Assembly (NCBI GenBank): GCA_001899085.1
Contig: MKVB01000003.1
Span: 155,178-219,177 of the forward strand
Reading direction: 5' to 3'
Origin: Devosia sp. 66-14
GTDB lineage: Bacteria; Pseudomonadota; Alphaproteobacteria; Rhizobiales; Devosiaceae
Length of the DNA: 64,000 nucleotides
In this document: positions 27,146-35,152 of the stretch, in pieces
Layout: the number at the start of each line of letters is the position of its first letter
How positions within the stretch are numbered: position 1 is the stretch's first letter
Position numbers and translations under genes: made by a program
The notes under the pieces: generated by a model
Seen by the model: only the letters and a program-made list of their open reading frames with translations
Told to the model about the DNA's origin: nothing
Databases searched by the model: none

Positions 27146-27946
27146 TCAACGGCAGTCCCCGGCTGCCGGCACCGGCGTGGTGGCGGCCTTGCCCTCGAGC
27201 AGCCGCTCGAGCCCGTCGAGGATGCGCTCCAGCCCGAAATCGAAAGCCAGGTCGGGGTTGCCCAGCCCATAGAGCTCGCCGACCACCGCGCCCACCCGGC
27301 TCGCCACCGGATAAGGCGAGAAATCCATGGTCTGGAGGAAAGGCTCGATGCGGTACCACCATTCGTCGTCGCTCATCCCGGTCTGCGCCTTGACCATTTT
27401 GGCGCGCACCACGTCGCGCACCGCGCCGTGCACATAGTTGGCGACGAGGATGACGCAGAAATCCATCTCGACTTCACCGAGCCCGAGCCCGTCGAAGACG
27501 CTGAGGAAATTGTCGTAGGCCCGGATGGTGTTGGGTCCGAGCACCGGCCGATGGGTGCCGATCTCCAGCGCCCAGGGGTGCGCGAGGTAGAAGCGGCGAA
27601 AGCTGCGCGCCACCAGGGTAACGTTGGCCCGCCAGTTGGCCGGATGGAACTCCGGCGTCACTTCGCCCGCCTGCCCGGTGGCGACGGCATCGAGCATCAG
27701 GTCGAGCAGCACCGCCTTGTCGGGAATGTGAGTGTAAAAGCTCATCGGGGAGATGCCTACGGCCTCGGCGACCCGCCGGGTGGAGACCGCATCGATCCCC
27801 TCGGCATCGGCAATGGCCACGGCGGCCGCAACCAGATCGGCGACGCTGACCCGCGACCGCGGGCCGCGCCTCGGGGCCGGGGCCTTGCCCCACATCAGTT
27901 CCAGCGTCCGGATCGGATCGCCCCGACCGGTGATTTCCTCGGCCAT
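27146..27946 (-). CDS. TetR-family repressor divergent from an ABC exporter
   Basis: Regulator of 266 residues. The HTH lies unusually far in (about 33-80: VSVADLVAAAVAIADAEG, AEAVGISPMSFYTHIPDKAVLL), followed by a TetR_C-type ligand domain with a Trp-rich segment (DDEWWYRIEPFL). The arrangement and C-terminal domain resemble TetR/AcrR regulators of tetracycline or macrocycle exporters in actinobacteria and proteobacteria. It is divergent from a DrrAB-like ABC exporter with an inverted repeat in between, so it is the likely repressor of that operon. Confidence 0.88.
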   Translation of the reverse strand: MAEEITGRGDPIRTLELMWGKAPAPRRGPRSRVSVADLVAAAVAIADAEGIDAVSTRRVAEAVGISPMSFYTHIPDKAVLLDLMLDAVATGQAGEVTPEFHPANWRANVTLVARSFRRFYLAHPWALEIGTHRPVLGPNTIRAYDNFLSVFDGLGLGEVEMDFCVILVANYVHGAVRDVVRAKMVKAQTGMSDDEWWYRIEPFLQTMDFSPYPVASRVGAVVGELYGLGNPDLAFDFGLERILDGLERLLEGKAATTPVPAAGDCR

Positions 27947-27971
27947 CCGGCCTCCCTAAAATAACTCTTTA

Positions 27972-28010
27972 CAGTGTACAGGATTGGAGCTATCCAAACC
28001 TCGTACACTG
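27972..28010. promoter_or_regulatory. Inverted CAGTGTAC half-site pair between TetR gene and ABC operon
   Basis: CAGTGTAC (27972-27979) and its exact reverse complement GTACACTG (28003-28010) frame 23 bases; a central TTGG-AGCTAT-CCAA adds further symmetry. Each half contains GTGTAC/GTACAC, common in TetR-family operators. The region covers the likely divergent promoters, so it is a probable operator for the TetR protein at 27146-27946. Confidence 0.65.
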
Positions 28011-28083
28011 CACAACGTTATATCTGCGCCCCGCGAAAGTCGAGATATCCCTTCGGACATCCGGCGCGCGTGTCGAAAACCAG

Positions 28084-28108
28084 CCTGCTGACACGTCATG
28101 TCAGCAGG
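28084..28108 (+). promoter_or_regulatory. Perfect 10-bp palindrome in the ABC operon leader
   Basis: CCTGCTGACA-CGTCA-TGTCAGCAGG is a perfect inverted repeat, followed by a smaller GTCCC-GCA-GGGAC hairpin (28136-28148). Both lie in the 5' region of the ABC operon. They could be a second operator, or RNA stem-loops in the leader; there is no U-tract after either. Confidence 0.45.
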
Positions 28109-28181
28109 GCCGGATAGATTTGTCCCGAAGTCACTGTCCCGCAGGGACTGTCCAAAGTGAAGCGAGATGAGGAGTGAAGCA

Positions 28182-29129
28182 ATGATCCATGCCCGCGGCC
28201 TGAAGCGCAGCTTCAAGACCAAGGAAGGTGTGGTGGAGGCGGTACGCGGCCTCGACCTCGATGTGGCCGAAGGCGAGCTGGTGGCGTTTCTCGGCCCCAA
28301 TGGCGCCGGCAAATCCACCAGTGTGCGCATGCTGACGACGTTGCTGCCGCCGACCGCCGGCGCGGCGAGCGTCGCCGGCCACGATGTGCTGCGCGAGGCC
28401 AACGCGGTGCGCCGCCGCATCGGCTATGTCGGCCAGGGCGCTGGGGCCGGCGGCTACAACAAGCTGCGCGACGAGTTGCTGACACAGGGCGCGGCGCAGC
28501 GGATGAGCAAGGCCGAGTCGGCCCGGCGCGCCGACGAACTGATCGGCATGCTGGAGCTCACCGGGCTCGAAAAGCGCACCGGCATGAGTCTCTCGGGTGG
28601 GCAGAAGCGGCGCGTCGATATCGCGCTCGGGCTGATGCACAGCCCCAAAGTGCTGTTCCTCGACGAGCCTTCCACCGGGCTCGACCCGCATAGCCGCGCA
28701 AACCTGTGGGAACACATCGTCAAGCTGAGGAAGTCGACCGGGATGACGATCTTTCTCACCACCCACTATCTCGACGAGGCGGACTCGATGGCCGAACGGG
28801 TGATGATCATGGACAACGGCCAGATCATCGCCAACGACACGCCGGAGCGCTTGAAGGCCAACCTCGCCGGCGACCGCATCAGCATCGATGCGGACAATGC
28901 GGGGCTTGCCGCCGAACTCGCCGCCAACCTGCCCGAGGCCCGCGAGATCAGCCGCGACGGGGCCCGCGTCGGAGTCACGGTGAAGGGCGGCGAAGCGGTG
29001 CTGCCGGAGTTCATCCGGGCGCTCGATCAGCGCGGGGCGCGCGTTCTCGCCGCCAATGTCCGCCGGCCGACGCTGGACGATGTGTTCCTCGGTCTGACCG
29101 GCCGCTCGCTCAGGGAGACCGCAGCATGA
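28182..29129 (+). CDS. ABC transporter ATP-binding protein (DrrA-like)
   Basis: ATPase of 315 residues with Walker A FLGPNGAGKST, Q-loop GYVGQGAGAGG, signature LSGGQKRRVDIALG, Walker B VLFLDEPSTGLDP and the H-loop TTHYLDEAD. The C-terminal extension (DRISIDADNAG to DVFLGLTGRSLRE) is of the DUF4162 type found in DrrA-like drug exporters. GGAG lies seven bases before ATG 28182; ATG 28167 overlaps that ribosome site and is rejected. The partner permease follows at 29395, but a palindromic element of about 180 bp has landed between the two genes. Confidence 0.9.
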   Translation: MIHARGLKRSFKTKEGVVEAVRGLDLDVAEGELVAFLGPNGAGKSTSVRMLTTLLPPTAGAASVAGHDVLREANAVRRRIGYVGQGAGAGGYNKLRDELLTQGAAQRMSKAESARRADELIGMLELTGLEKRTGMSLSGGQKRRVDIALGLMHSPKVLFLDEPSTGLDPHSRANLWEHIVKLRKSTGMTIFLTTHYLDEADSMAERVMIMDNGQIIANDTPERLKANLAGDRISIDADNAGLAAELAANLPEAREISRDGARVGVTVKGGEAVLPEFIRALDQRGARVLAANVRRPTLDDVFLGLTGRSLRETAA

Positions 29130-29167
29130 AAGGGCCGTTCGCACCGATCAGAGGGCGGGCGTTCTTG

Positions 29168-29349
29168 CCTTCTCCCCTTGCGGGAGAAGGTGGCCGAAGG
29201 CCGGATGAGGGGTATCTCTCCGCGGCCAGCACCGCTCGTCGCTCTGCTCCGATCGCGCAGCCCCTGGCTGCGTATCCCTCATCCGGCGCTACGCGCCACC
29301 TCGCGGCGAGGGCGAACGCCCTCGCCCGCTGCCCGCAAGGGGAGAAAGC
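29168..29349. repeat. Palindromic element inserted inside an ABC operon (~182 bp)
   Basis: It starts with CCTTCTCCCCTTGCGGGAG and a GGTGGCCGAAGGCCGGATG module and ends GCCCGCAAGGGGAGAAAGC, an imperfect inverted copy; the mirror CATCCGGCGCTACGCGCCACC lies inside. It shares these modules with elements at 35.0, 58.1 and 62.5 kb. It separates the ATPase and permease genes, and its RNA would fold strongly within their shared mRNA. Confidence 0.82.
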
Positions 29350-29394
29350 AGGCTGGTGGCTGCCCCTTCTCCCTATGATCAAGGAGACTCACCC

Positions 29395-30144
29395 ATGACC
29401 TTCTTCCGAGACGTCGCCACCTCGTTCACCCGCGAGATGAAACCCACTCTCGCCGATCCGTCGTGGATGGCCTTCGGGCTGGTGCAGCCGGTGCTCTACC
29501 TGGCGTTCTTCGTGCCGCTGCTCAATGTCGGCGGCTCCACCGCCGAGGCACTGCAGTGGTTCGTGCCGGGGATGATCGTGATGCTGACGCTGTTCGGCAC
29601 CGCGATGGTCGGCTGGAGCCTCACCGAGGAACTGATGAGCGGGGTGCTGGAGCGCTTTCTCTCCACGCCGATGAGCCGGCCGGCGCTGATCTTCGGCCGC
29701 TCGCTGAAGGAAATGTTCCCGCTGGCGCTGCAGGCTTTGGCGCTGATCCTCCTCGCCTGGCCGTTCGGGCTGGCGCTCCATCCGATCCAGATGCTGTTCG
29801 GGCTGGCGCTGCTGGCGCTGTTCGGCGCCGGGGTGGCGGCGCTCTCCTATGCGCTGGCCATCGCGGCGCGGCACAACACGTCGCTGTTCTACATGGTGAG
29901 CCAGTCGGTGGCGCTGCCGCTGATGCTGCTCGGCGGGGTGCTGCTGCCGATCGAGAACGGCCCGGGCTGGCTCTATATCGCCAGCCGGTTCAACCCGCTG
30001 ACCTACCTGATCGAAGCCGAGCGGGCGCTGTTTACCGGCGAACTGCTCAGCACCACGGTGCTGTGGGGCGTGCTGGTGGCGCTCGGCACCGCGGTGGTCG
30101 GGCTCAGCGTCGGCGCCAAGGCGATCCGCAAGGCGAGCCTCTGA
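29395..30144 (+). CDS. ABC-2 type transporter permease (DrrB-like)
   Basis: Integral membrane protein of 249 residues with six predicted helices, including LYLAFFVPLLNVG and the C-terminal LPLMLLGGVLLPIENGPGWL, the latter matching the family's LSGVFFPLENLPGWL-type stretch. Together with the upstream ATPase it should form a drug or lipid exporter. A perfect AAGGAG lies nine bases before ATG 29395, giving it its own strong ribosome site, which may compensate for the repeat separating it from the ATPase gene. Confidence 0.88.
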   Translation: MTFFRDVATSFTREMKPTLADPSWMAFGLVQPVLYLAFFVPLLNVGGSTAEALQWFVPGMIVMLTLFGTAMVGWSLTEELMSGVLERFLSTPMSRPALIFGRSLKEMFPLALQALALILLAWPFGLALHPIQMLFGLALLALFGAGVAALSYALAIAARHNTSLFYMVSQSVALPLMLLGGVLLPIENGPGWLYIASRFNPLTYLIEAERALFTGELLSTTVLWGVLVALGTAVVGLSVGAKAIRKASL

Positions 30145-30201
30145 CAGCTTCCGGACGCCGGCGGGCGTCCGGATTCTCCTTCCAGAATCGAGGTCACAGC
30201 G

Positions 30202-30414
30202 ATGAACCAGGGTATTACCATCCCCGTCCTCACCGGCACGATCCCCGGCGACAGCGACGCGCGAGCGCTCGCTTCGCGCATCGAACTGGCAATCGCCATG
30301 GGTCAGCACCAGGTGGCGACCGACCTGCACCGCCGGCTCAGGGCGCTGCCGCTTTCCGACGCCGAGCGGCAGCGCGTCTATGAGGAATTCGCGGTGCTCG
30401 AGCAGTTGCGCTGA
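30202..30414 (+). CDS. Small hypothetical protein, 70 residues
   Basis: Short soluble, mostly helical protein (SRIELAIAMGQHQVATDLHRRL, shown here only in part) with a conserved-looking TIPGDSDARALASRI start. A GAGG lies about nine bases before ATG 30202. It follows the ABC permease by 57 bases and may share its transcript. No domain recognised. Codon use matches neighbouring genes, which favours a real gene. Confidence 0.5.
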   Translation: MNQGITIPVLTGTIPGDSDARALASRIELAIAMGQHQVATDLHRRLRALPLSDAERQRVYEEFAVLEQLR

Positions 30415-30462
30415 TCGGGATGTCACGACGATCGGCGGGGCTTGCCTTTCCTCGGAACATTA

Positions 30463-30479
30463 TTTAACTAACTGGTAAA
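30463..30479 (+). promoter_or_regulatory. AT-rich imperfect palindrome before the uvrA-like gene
   Basis: TTTAACTAACTGGTAAA has arms TTTAAC/GGTAAA (one mismatch) and resembles the AACTAACTGGT sequences common in TetR-type operators. It lies 19 bases before the start codon, and TTGCCT at 30442-30447 could be the -35 of a promoter it overlaps. It is an isolated site and weakly supported. Confidence 0.3.
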
Positions 30480-30497
30480 GTACGAAAGAGGGTTCGC

Positions 30498-32741
30498 ATG
30501 TACGGCTCGATCAAGATCCGCGGGGCGCGGGAGAACAACCTCAAGAACGTGTCGCTCGACATCCCGAAGCGGAAGATCACGGTGTTCACCGGGGTTTCCG
30601 GGTCGGGCAAGTCCTCGCTGGTGTTCGGCACCATCGCGGCGGAAAGCCAGCGGCTGATCAACGAGACCTATCCGGCGTTCGTGCAGCAGTTCATGCCGCA
30701 TTACGGCCAGCCCGACGCCGACGAGCTGGAGAATATCTCGGCCGCCATCATCGTCGACCAGCAGCGGCTGGGGGGCAATTCGCGCTCCACCGTCGCCACC
30801 GTCACCGATGCGGCGCAGATGCTGCGGGTGATTTTCTCGCGCGCCGCCGAGCCGAAGCTCGGGGCGCCCGGGCTTTATTCCTACAACGATCCGCGCGGCA
30901 TGTGCCCCGACTGCGAAGGCATCGGACAGGTCGCGGCGATGGACATGAGCGCGGTGATCGACGAGTCGAAATCGCTCAACCAGGGCGCGCTGCTGCCCAA
31001 GGATTTTGCGGTCGACAGCTGGTGGTGGGAAATCTACGCCAATTCCGGCCTGTTCGACATGGACAAGCCGGTCTCGAAGTTCACCGCCGAGGAGCGGGAG
31101 AACCTCCTGACCCTCGACGATGGCCGCAAGATCAAGGTCGGCAAGATCGGCCTCACCTATGAGGGCGTGGTGGCCAAGCTGAAGAAGGGGCTGGGCTCGA
31201 AAGACCCCGAGAACCTGCAGCCGCATGTGCGGGTCGAGTACGACAAGATCTTCACCCGCGCCACCTGCCCGGCCTGCGGCGGCGCCCGGCTCAACGCGGC
31301 GGCGCTGGCCAGCAAGGTCAACGGCAAGTCGATTGCCGAATGCTCGGCGATGCAGGTTTCCGACCTCGCGCCGTTCGTGCGCTCGATCGAGGCACCGGCC
31401 ATCAAACCGATGATCGCGGCCCTGGCGGCGCGGCTCGAGAACCTCGTCACCATCGGGCTGGGCTATCTGAGCCTCGATCGCGAGAGCTCGACGCTATCGG
31501 GCGGCGAAAGCCAGCGGGTGAAGATGGTGCGCCATCTCGGTTCGTCCTTGACCGACATCACCTATGTGTTCGACGAGCCGAGCGTCGGGCTCCACCCGCA
31601 TGATGTCGGCCCGCTGGCCGGGCTGATGCAGCAGTTGCGCGACAAGGGCAACACGGTGCTGATCGTCGAGCACAAGCCCGACATGATCGCCATCGCCGAC
31701 CACGTGGTCGACATGGGCCCCTTCGCCGGTTCGAAGGGCGGCGAGATCGTCTACGAAGGCGATTTCGACGGGCTGCTCAAGTCCGGCACGCTGACCGGCA
31801 ACCACATGAAGAAGCACCAGCCGATCAAGACCGAAGGCCGCAAGGCCAAGGGCCAGCTGAAGATCGCCCACGCCAGGACCAACAACCTGCGCGATGTGTC
31901 GGTGTCGATCCCCGCGGGAGTGCTGACCGTGGTCACCGGCGTCGCCGGGGCGGGCAAGAGTTCGCTGATCCAGGGTTCGCTGCCGGCTGCCTACCCGGAC
32001 ACGGTGATTATCGACCAGAACCTCAACCGCGGCTCGTCGCGCTCCAACACCGCAACCTATACCGGCATTCTCGACACGGTCCGCAAGACCTTCGCCAAGG
32101 CCAACGGCGTCGACGCGGCGCTGTTCTCGGCCAACTCGAAAGGCGCCTGCCCCGACTGCAAGGGGCTGGGCGTCACCTATACCGACCTCGCGCACATGGA
32201 CCCGGTGGCCAGCGTCTGCGAGACCTGCGAGGGCAAGCGCTTCACCGACGAGGTGCTGCAGCACAAGCTGCGTGGCAAGGCGATCAGCGACGTCTACGAA
32301 ATGAGCGTCACCGAGGCGACCGAGTTCTTCACCGAACCTGCCATCGCCAAGATCCTCAAAGGGCTCGACGATGTCGGGCTCGGCTACCTGACGCTGGGCC
32401 AGCCGCTCTCAACGCTGTCGGGCGGCGAACGGCAGCGGCTGAAGCTCGCGGCGGAGCTGGGCAAGTCGGGCAATATCTACGTGCTGGACGAGCCCACCAC
32501 CGGGCTCCACATGAACGACGTCGACACGCTGATCGGGCTGTTCGACCGACTGGTCGATGCCGGCTCGACGGTGATCGTCATCGAGCACAATCTCGACGTG
32601 ATCAGCCGCGCCGACTGGGTCATCGACCTCGGACCGGGCGCCGGCAACGAGGGCGGCAGCGTGGTGTTCGAGGGAACCCCGACGGGGCTGAAGAGCGCGA
32701 AGGGGAGCCTCACGGGGGCGGCGTTGGCTGCGCGGGGGTAG
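30498..32741 (+). CDS. UvrA-like ABC ATPase (short, drug-resistance type)
   Basis: UvrA paralog of 747 residues, about 200 shorter than housekeeping UvrA. Two ABC modules are complete: Walker [11 protein letters not shown] and [10 protein letters not shown], signatures [11 protein letters not shown] and [11 protein letters not shown], Walker [15 protein letters not shown] and [12 protein letters not shown]. Zinc-type pairs CPDC, CPAC, CPDC and CETC remain, while the UvrB-interacting insertion appears reduced. Short UvrA-like proteins (DrrC-like) protect antibiotic producers or remove DNA-bound drugs; a repair role is also possible. Function here is inferred. It follows a TetR-controlled ABC exporter. 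Confidence 0.85.
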   Translation: MYGSIKIRGARENNLKNVSLDIPKRKITVFTGVSGSGKSSLVFGTIAAESQRLINETYPAFVQQFMPHYGQPDADELENISAAIIVDQQRLGGNSRSTVATVTDAAQMLRVIFSRAAEPKLGAPGLYSYNDPRGMCPDCEGIGQVAAMDMSAVIDESKSLNQGALLPKDFAVDSWWWEIYANSGLFDMDKPVSKFTAEERENLLTLDDGRKIKVGKIGLTYEGVVAKLKKGLGSKDPENLQPHVRVEYDKIFTRATCPACGGARLNAAALASKVNGKSIAECSAMQVSDLAPFVRSIEAPAIKPMIAALAARLENLVTIGLGYLSLDRESSTLSGGESQRVKMVRHLGSSLTDITYVFDEPSVGLHPHDVGPLAGLMQQLRDKGNTVLIVEHKPDMIAIADHVVDMGPFAGSKGGEIVYEGDFDGLLKSGTLTGNHMKKHQPIKTEGRKAKGQLKIAHARTNNLRDVSVSIPAGVLTVVTGVAGAGKSSLIQGSLPAAYPDTVIIDQNLNRGSSRSNTATYTGILDTVRKTFAKANGVDAALFSANSKGACPDCKGLGVTYTDLAHMDPVASVCETCEGKRFTDEVLQHKLRGKAISDVYEMSVTEATEFFTEPAIAKILKGLDDVGLGYLTLGQPLSTLSGGERQRLKLAAELGKSGNIYVLDEPTTGLHMNDVDTLIGLFDRLVDAGSTVIVIEHNLDVISRADWVIDLGPGAGNEGGSVVFEGTPTGLKSAKGSLTGAALAARG

Positions 32742-32755
32742 CGCTAAACCGATAG

Positions 32756-32881
32756 AGACGGCCCCCTCCCGGCCTCCCCCATAAAGGGGGAGGTGAAGAG
32801 TCGGAGGCTCTGTCTTCGATCATGCCAAATGAACCGGCGGGCACCTCCCCCTTTATGGGGGAGGATGGGAGGGGGCCGTCT
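32756..32881. repeat. Palindromic element with long inverted ends (126 bp)
   Basis: AGACGGCCCCCTCCC at the left and GGGAGGGGGCCGTCT at the right are exact inverted copies. Inside each, CCTCCCCCATAAAGGGGGAGG and its counterpart CCTCCCCCTTTATGGGGGAGG form a hairpin core. The arrangement (terminal inverted repeats around a short non-coding centre) is that of a miniature element. It lies between the uvrA-like gene and a convergent secreted-protein gene. Confidence 0.85.
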
Positions 32882-32888
32882 GCTTCAG

Positions 32889-33536
32889 TCAGTCCGCCAC
32901 CTTCTCCAACGCCACCACGTCCTGCAGTTCCTTCGCCCGCGCCTGGAAGGCTTTGGTGTCCACCGGCCAGGTCGTCGGGTCCGACGGGTCGAACGCCCTG
33001 CCCTTCCATTCCTGGTAGATCATGGCGATGCCGGTATCGGTCTTCCTGAACACCGCCACCATCACCTCGCCCAGCCCGCGCAGCTTGCCGTTGTCCTTGT
33101 AGGCGCCGCAGGCCATCCCGAGGGCTGGGAAGAAGGTGTCGGTCTCTTCGCCGAAGTTGAAGAAGCCGAGCGCCTCCTCCTTGCAGATCTGCGAGTAACC
33201 ATACATCGTGGCGCGCCGGTAATCGTCGAGGCTGCGACCCGGCTGCAGGGTCAGCCGCGCGGCGTAAGTGGTGGTCCAGTCGTCGACCGACTGGCCCTTG
33301 GGAAAGAATTCGACGAAGGCCTGGGTGGCATCGCCATAGGTGTTCGATTCGAGCAGGGGCAGCAGATCCGGCGACAGCCGCTGGGCCGGTGCCAACCAGT
33401 CGGGCGTCGGCAGTACGAAGCGATGCCCCAGCGCCGAAAAGCTGAGGTTCACGCCGTCGCGGCCGAGCGTCGGCGTCTCCTCGGCAATGCTGGGCGAGAT
33501 GGCCAACAGGGCCAGGGCAAGCAACAGGGTCCGCAT
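32889..33536 (-). CDS. Secreted protein of unknown function
   Basis: Protein of 215 residues with a short Sec signal peptide (MRTLLLALALLAISPSIA, cleavage near residue 18). The mature part holds two cysteines (SQICKEEAL and GMACGAY), which could form a disulfide, and an aromatic-rich fold. No family recognised with confidence. The start at 33536 was chosen because GGGAGG lies six bases upstream; the ATG at 33542 abuts that site. Confidence 0.72.
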   Translation of the reverse strand: MRTLLLALALLAISPSIAEETPTLGRDGVNLSFSALGHRFVLPTPDWLAPAQRLSPDLLPLLESNTYGDATQAFVEFFPKGQSVDDWTTTYAARLTLQPGRSLDDYRRATMYGYSQICKEEALGFFNFGEETDTFFPALGMACGAYKDNGKLRGLGEVMVAVFRKTDTGIAMIYQEWKGRAFDPSDPTTWPVDTKAFQARAKELQDVVALEKVAD

Positions 33537-33607
33537 CGACATCCTCCCGACGAAGCGGGCGGAACCTATGCGCGCGCGGCCCGGGAGTCGAGCGGGCTTG
33601 CGCGACT

Positions 33608-33625
33608 CATAAGTATTGGCTTATG
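33608..33625 (+). promoter_or_regulatory. ArsR-family operator
   Basis: CATAAG-TATTGG-CTTATG is a perfect 6-bp inverted repeat with a six-base spacer, ending nine bases before the arsR start at 33634. This is the expected position for autorepression of an arsR-SRPBCC operon. Confidence 0.65.
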
Positions 33626-33633
33626 TGTTGGGC

Positions 33634-33945
33634 ATGGAAGCAGATATCTTCAAGGCGCTGGCCGACCCCAATCGCCGGGCCATGCTGGAGCGGCTGGCGG
33701 CGGGCGAACTGAACGCCACCGCGTTGCGCCAGGGATTCGACATCAGCCAGCCGGCCCTGTCGCAACATCTCGCGGTGCTGCGGGCGGCCGGGCTGATCAA
33801 CGAACGGCGCGAGGGGCGGCATGTGCACTACGCGGTGAACCCCGACGGCATGGCGCCGCTGACCGACTGGCTGGCCCGCTACCAGGCGTTCTGGCCGGAG
33901 CGGCTGGGCCGGCTGCGTGATTTCCTCAAGGAGATGGACCAATGA
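33634..33945 (+). CDS. ArsR-family winged-helix regulator
   Basis: Compact regulator of 103 residues: IFKALADPNRRAMLERL, then LRQGFDISQPALSQHLAVLRAAGLI (recognition helix) and the wing EGRRHVHYAVN (within the chain). No cysteine or histidine metal-binding cluster of ArsR/SmtB type is visible, so it is one of the non-metal ArsR proteins commonly paired with SRPBCC proteins. It overlaps the next gene by four bases, and a palindrome lies directly upstream. ATG 33634 is preferred to TTG 33616, which falls in the operator. Confidence 0.9.
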   Translation: MEADIFKALADPNRRAMLERLAAGELNATALRQGFDISQPALSQHLAVLRAAGLINERREGRHVHYAVNPDGMAPLTDWLARYQAFWPERLGRLRDFLKEMDQ

Positions 33946-34292
33946 GCGAGCCGGTAGACTTGCCCGAGCGGGTGATGGTGGAATGCACGCTCGACGAAGC
34001 GCCCGACAAGGTGTGGCGGGCGCTGTCGATCCCCGAATTCCGCGACAGCTGGCTGACGCCGAAGGCCGATGGCGAGCACTATGCCGCCGAGGTGGTCGAG
34101 GCCGAGCCGCCGCGGCGGCTGACGCTCAGCTGGCGCGAGGGCGCCGATGACGCGGCGGAGCTGGTGACCTTCACCCTGTCACCGACATCCACCGGCGGCA
34201 CCTGGCTACGGCTGGTGCATGACCGGGTGGCGGCGCCGATGCGGGTGCCGATCCCGGCCAACGCCAATATCATGATGCTGCGCGCCGCCTAG
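33942..34292 (+). CDS. SRPBCC / AHSA1-type protein
   Basis: START/Bet v1-like protein of 116 residues: VMVECTLDEAPDKVWRALSIPEFRDSWL opens the domain (WRALxxPExxxxWL pattern), and RLTLSWREG with TWLRLVHDRV are later strands. It ends earlier than typical AHSA1 proteins (about 140-150 residues), at MMLRAA, and so may lack most of the C-terminal long helix. ArsR-AHSA1 pairs are common; the ligand is unknown. Confidence 0.8.
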   Translation: MSEPVDLPERVMVECTLDEAPDKVWRALSIPEFRDSWLTPKADGEHYAAEVVEAEPPRRLTLSWREGADDAAELVTFTLSPTSTGGTWLRLVHDRVAAPMRVPIPANANIMMLRAA

Positions 34293-34336
34293 CGCCCGCG
34301 CATCCCAACTCAGTACGGTTCTGAAGGAGGTCGCCG

Positions 34337-34972
34337 ATGCGCGACATGATGCAGCTCGTCCCTATGGTCATCGAACAGTCGAGCCGCGGGGAGCGTTCAT
34401 TCGATATCTTCTCGCGGCTGCTGCGCGAGCGGATCATTTTCGTCAATGGCGAGGTCGAGGATCAGATGGCAGCGCTGATCTGCGCCCAGCTGCTGTTCCT
34501 CGAGTCCGAGAACCCGGGCAAGGAGATTTCGCTCTACATCAATTCGCCCGGCGGGGTGGTGACGGCTGGCCTCGCCATTTACGACACCATGCAGTTCATC
34601 AAATCGCCGGTGTCGACGCTCTGCATGGGCACCGCCTATTCGATGGGCTCGTTCCTGCTGGCCGGCGGTGCGCCGGGGCGGCGCATGGCGCTGCCCAATG
34701 CCTCGATCCTCGTACACCAGCCCTCGGGCGGGGCGCAGGGCAAGGTCACCGACGTGCTGATCCATGCCGAGGAGAGCCAGAAGGTGAAGGCGCGGATCAA
34801 CCGCATCTATGCCAAGCACTGTGGGCGGACGATCGAAGAGGTCGAGCGCACGCTGGACCGAGACCGCTACATGTCGCCCGAGGAAGCGCGTGACTGGGGG
34901 CTGATCGACGCGATCTTCACCGAGCGGGCGGAGTTTGAGCTGCCGGTGCCGGAGTTGCCGGTGGGGCGGTAA
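34337..34972 (+). CDS. clpP: ATP-dependent Clp protease proteolytic subunit paralog
   Basis: ClpP-family protease of 211 residues. The catalytic Ser is in [14 protein letters not shown], His in ILVHQPSGG and Asp in [12 protein letters not shown], so the triad is complete. The oxyanion segment [16 protein letters not shown] is intact. The GQAAS of housekeeping ClpP is replaced by GTAYS, and the pore entrance is unlike canonical copies, marking it as a second-type ClpP. A very strong GAAGGAGG ribosome site precedes it. No Clp ATPase is adjacent; it sits in the accessory block between infB and rbfA. Confidence 0.9.
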   Translation: MRDMMQLVPMVIEQSSRGERSFDIFSRLLRERIIFVNGEVEDQMAALICAQLLFLESENPGKEISLYINSPGGVVTAGLAIYDTMQFIKSPVSTLCMGTAYSMGSFLLAGGAPGRRMALPNASILVHQPSGGAQGKVTDVLIHAEESQKVKARINRIYAKHCGRTIEEVERTLDRDRYMSPEEARDWGLIDAIFTERAEFELPVPELPVGR

Positions 34973-35000
34973 TGGCGCCTGCACCCATTTGAGTGTGAAA

Positions 35001-35130
35001 CCCCTCACCCGTCTCGGCCTTCGGCCGATCCACCCTCTCCCCGACGGGGAGAGGAATGGTGCCCATCACCAGCCTCTCAGGATTCTTCTCCCCGTCGGGG
35101 AGAAGGTGGCGCGTAGCGCCGGATGAGGGG
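35001..35130. repeat. Palindromic intergenic element (130 bp)
   Basis: It starts CCCCTCACCCGTCTCGGCC and ends GGCGCGTAGCGCCGGATGAG plus GGG, with internal inverted copies of CTCTCCCCGACGGGGAGAGG and TTCTCCCCGTCGGGGAGAAG. The GGTGGCGCGTAGCGCCGGAT module is identical to that at 58.1 kb. It lies between convergent clpP and ABC genes. Confidence 0.82.
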
Positions 35131-35152
35131 TGGCGGGCACTCGGGTGAGACC

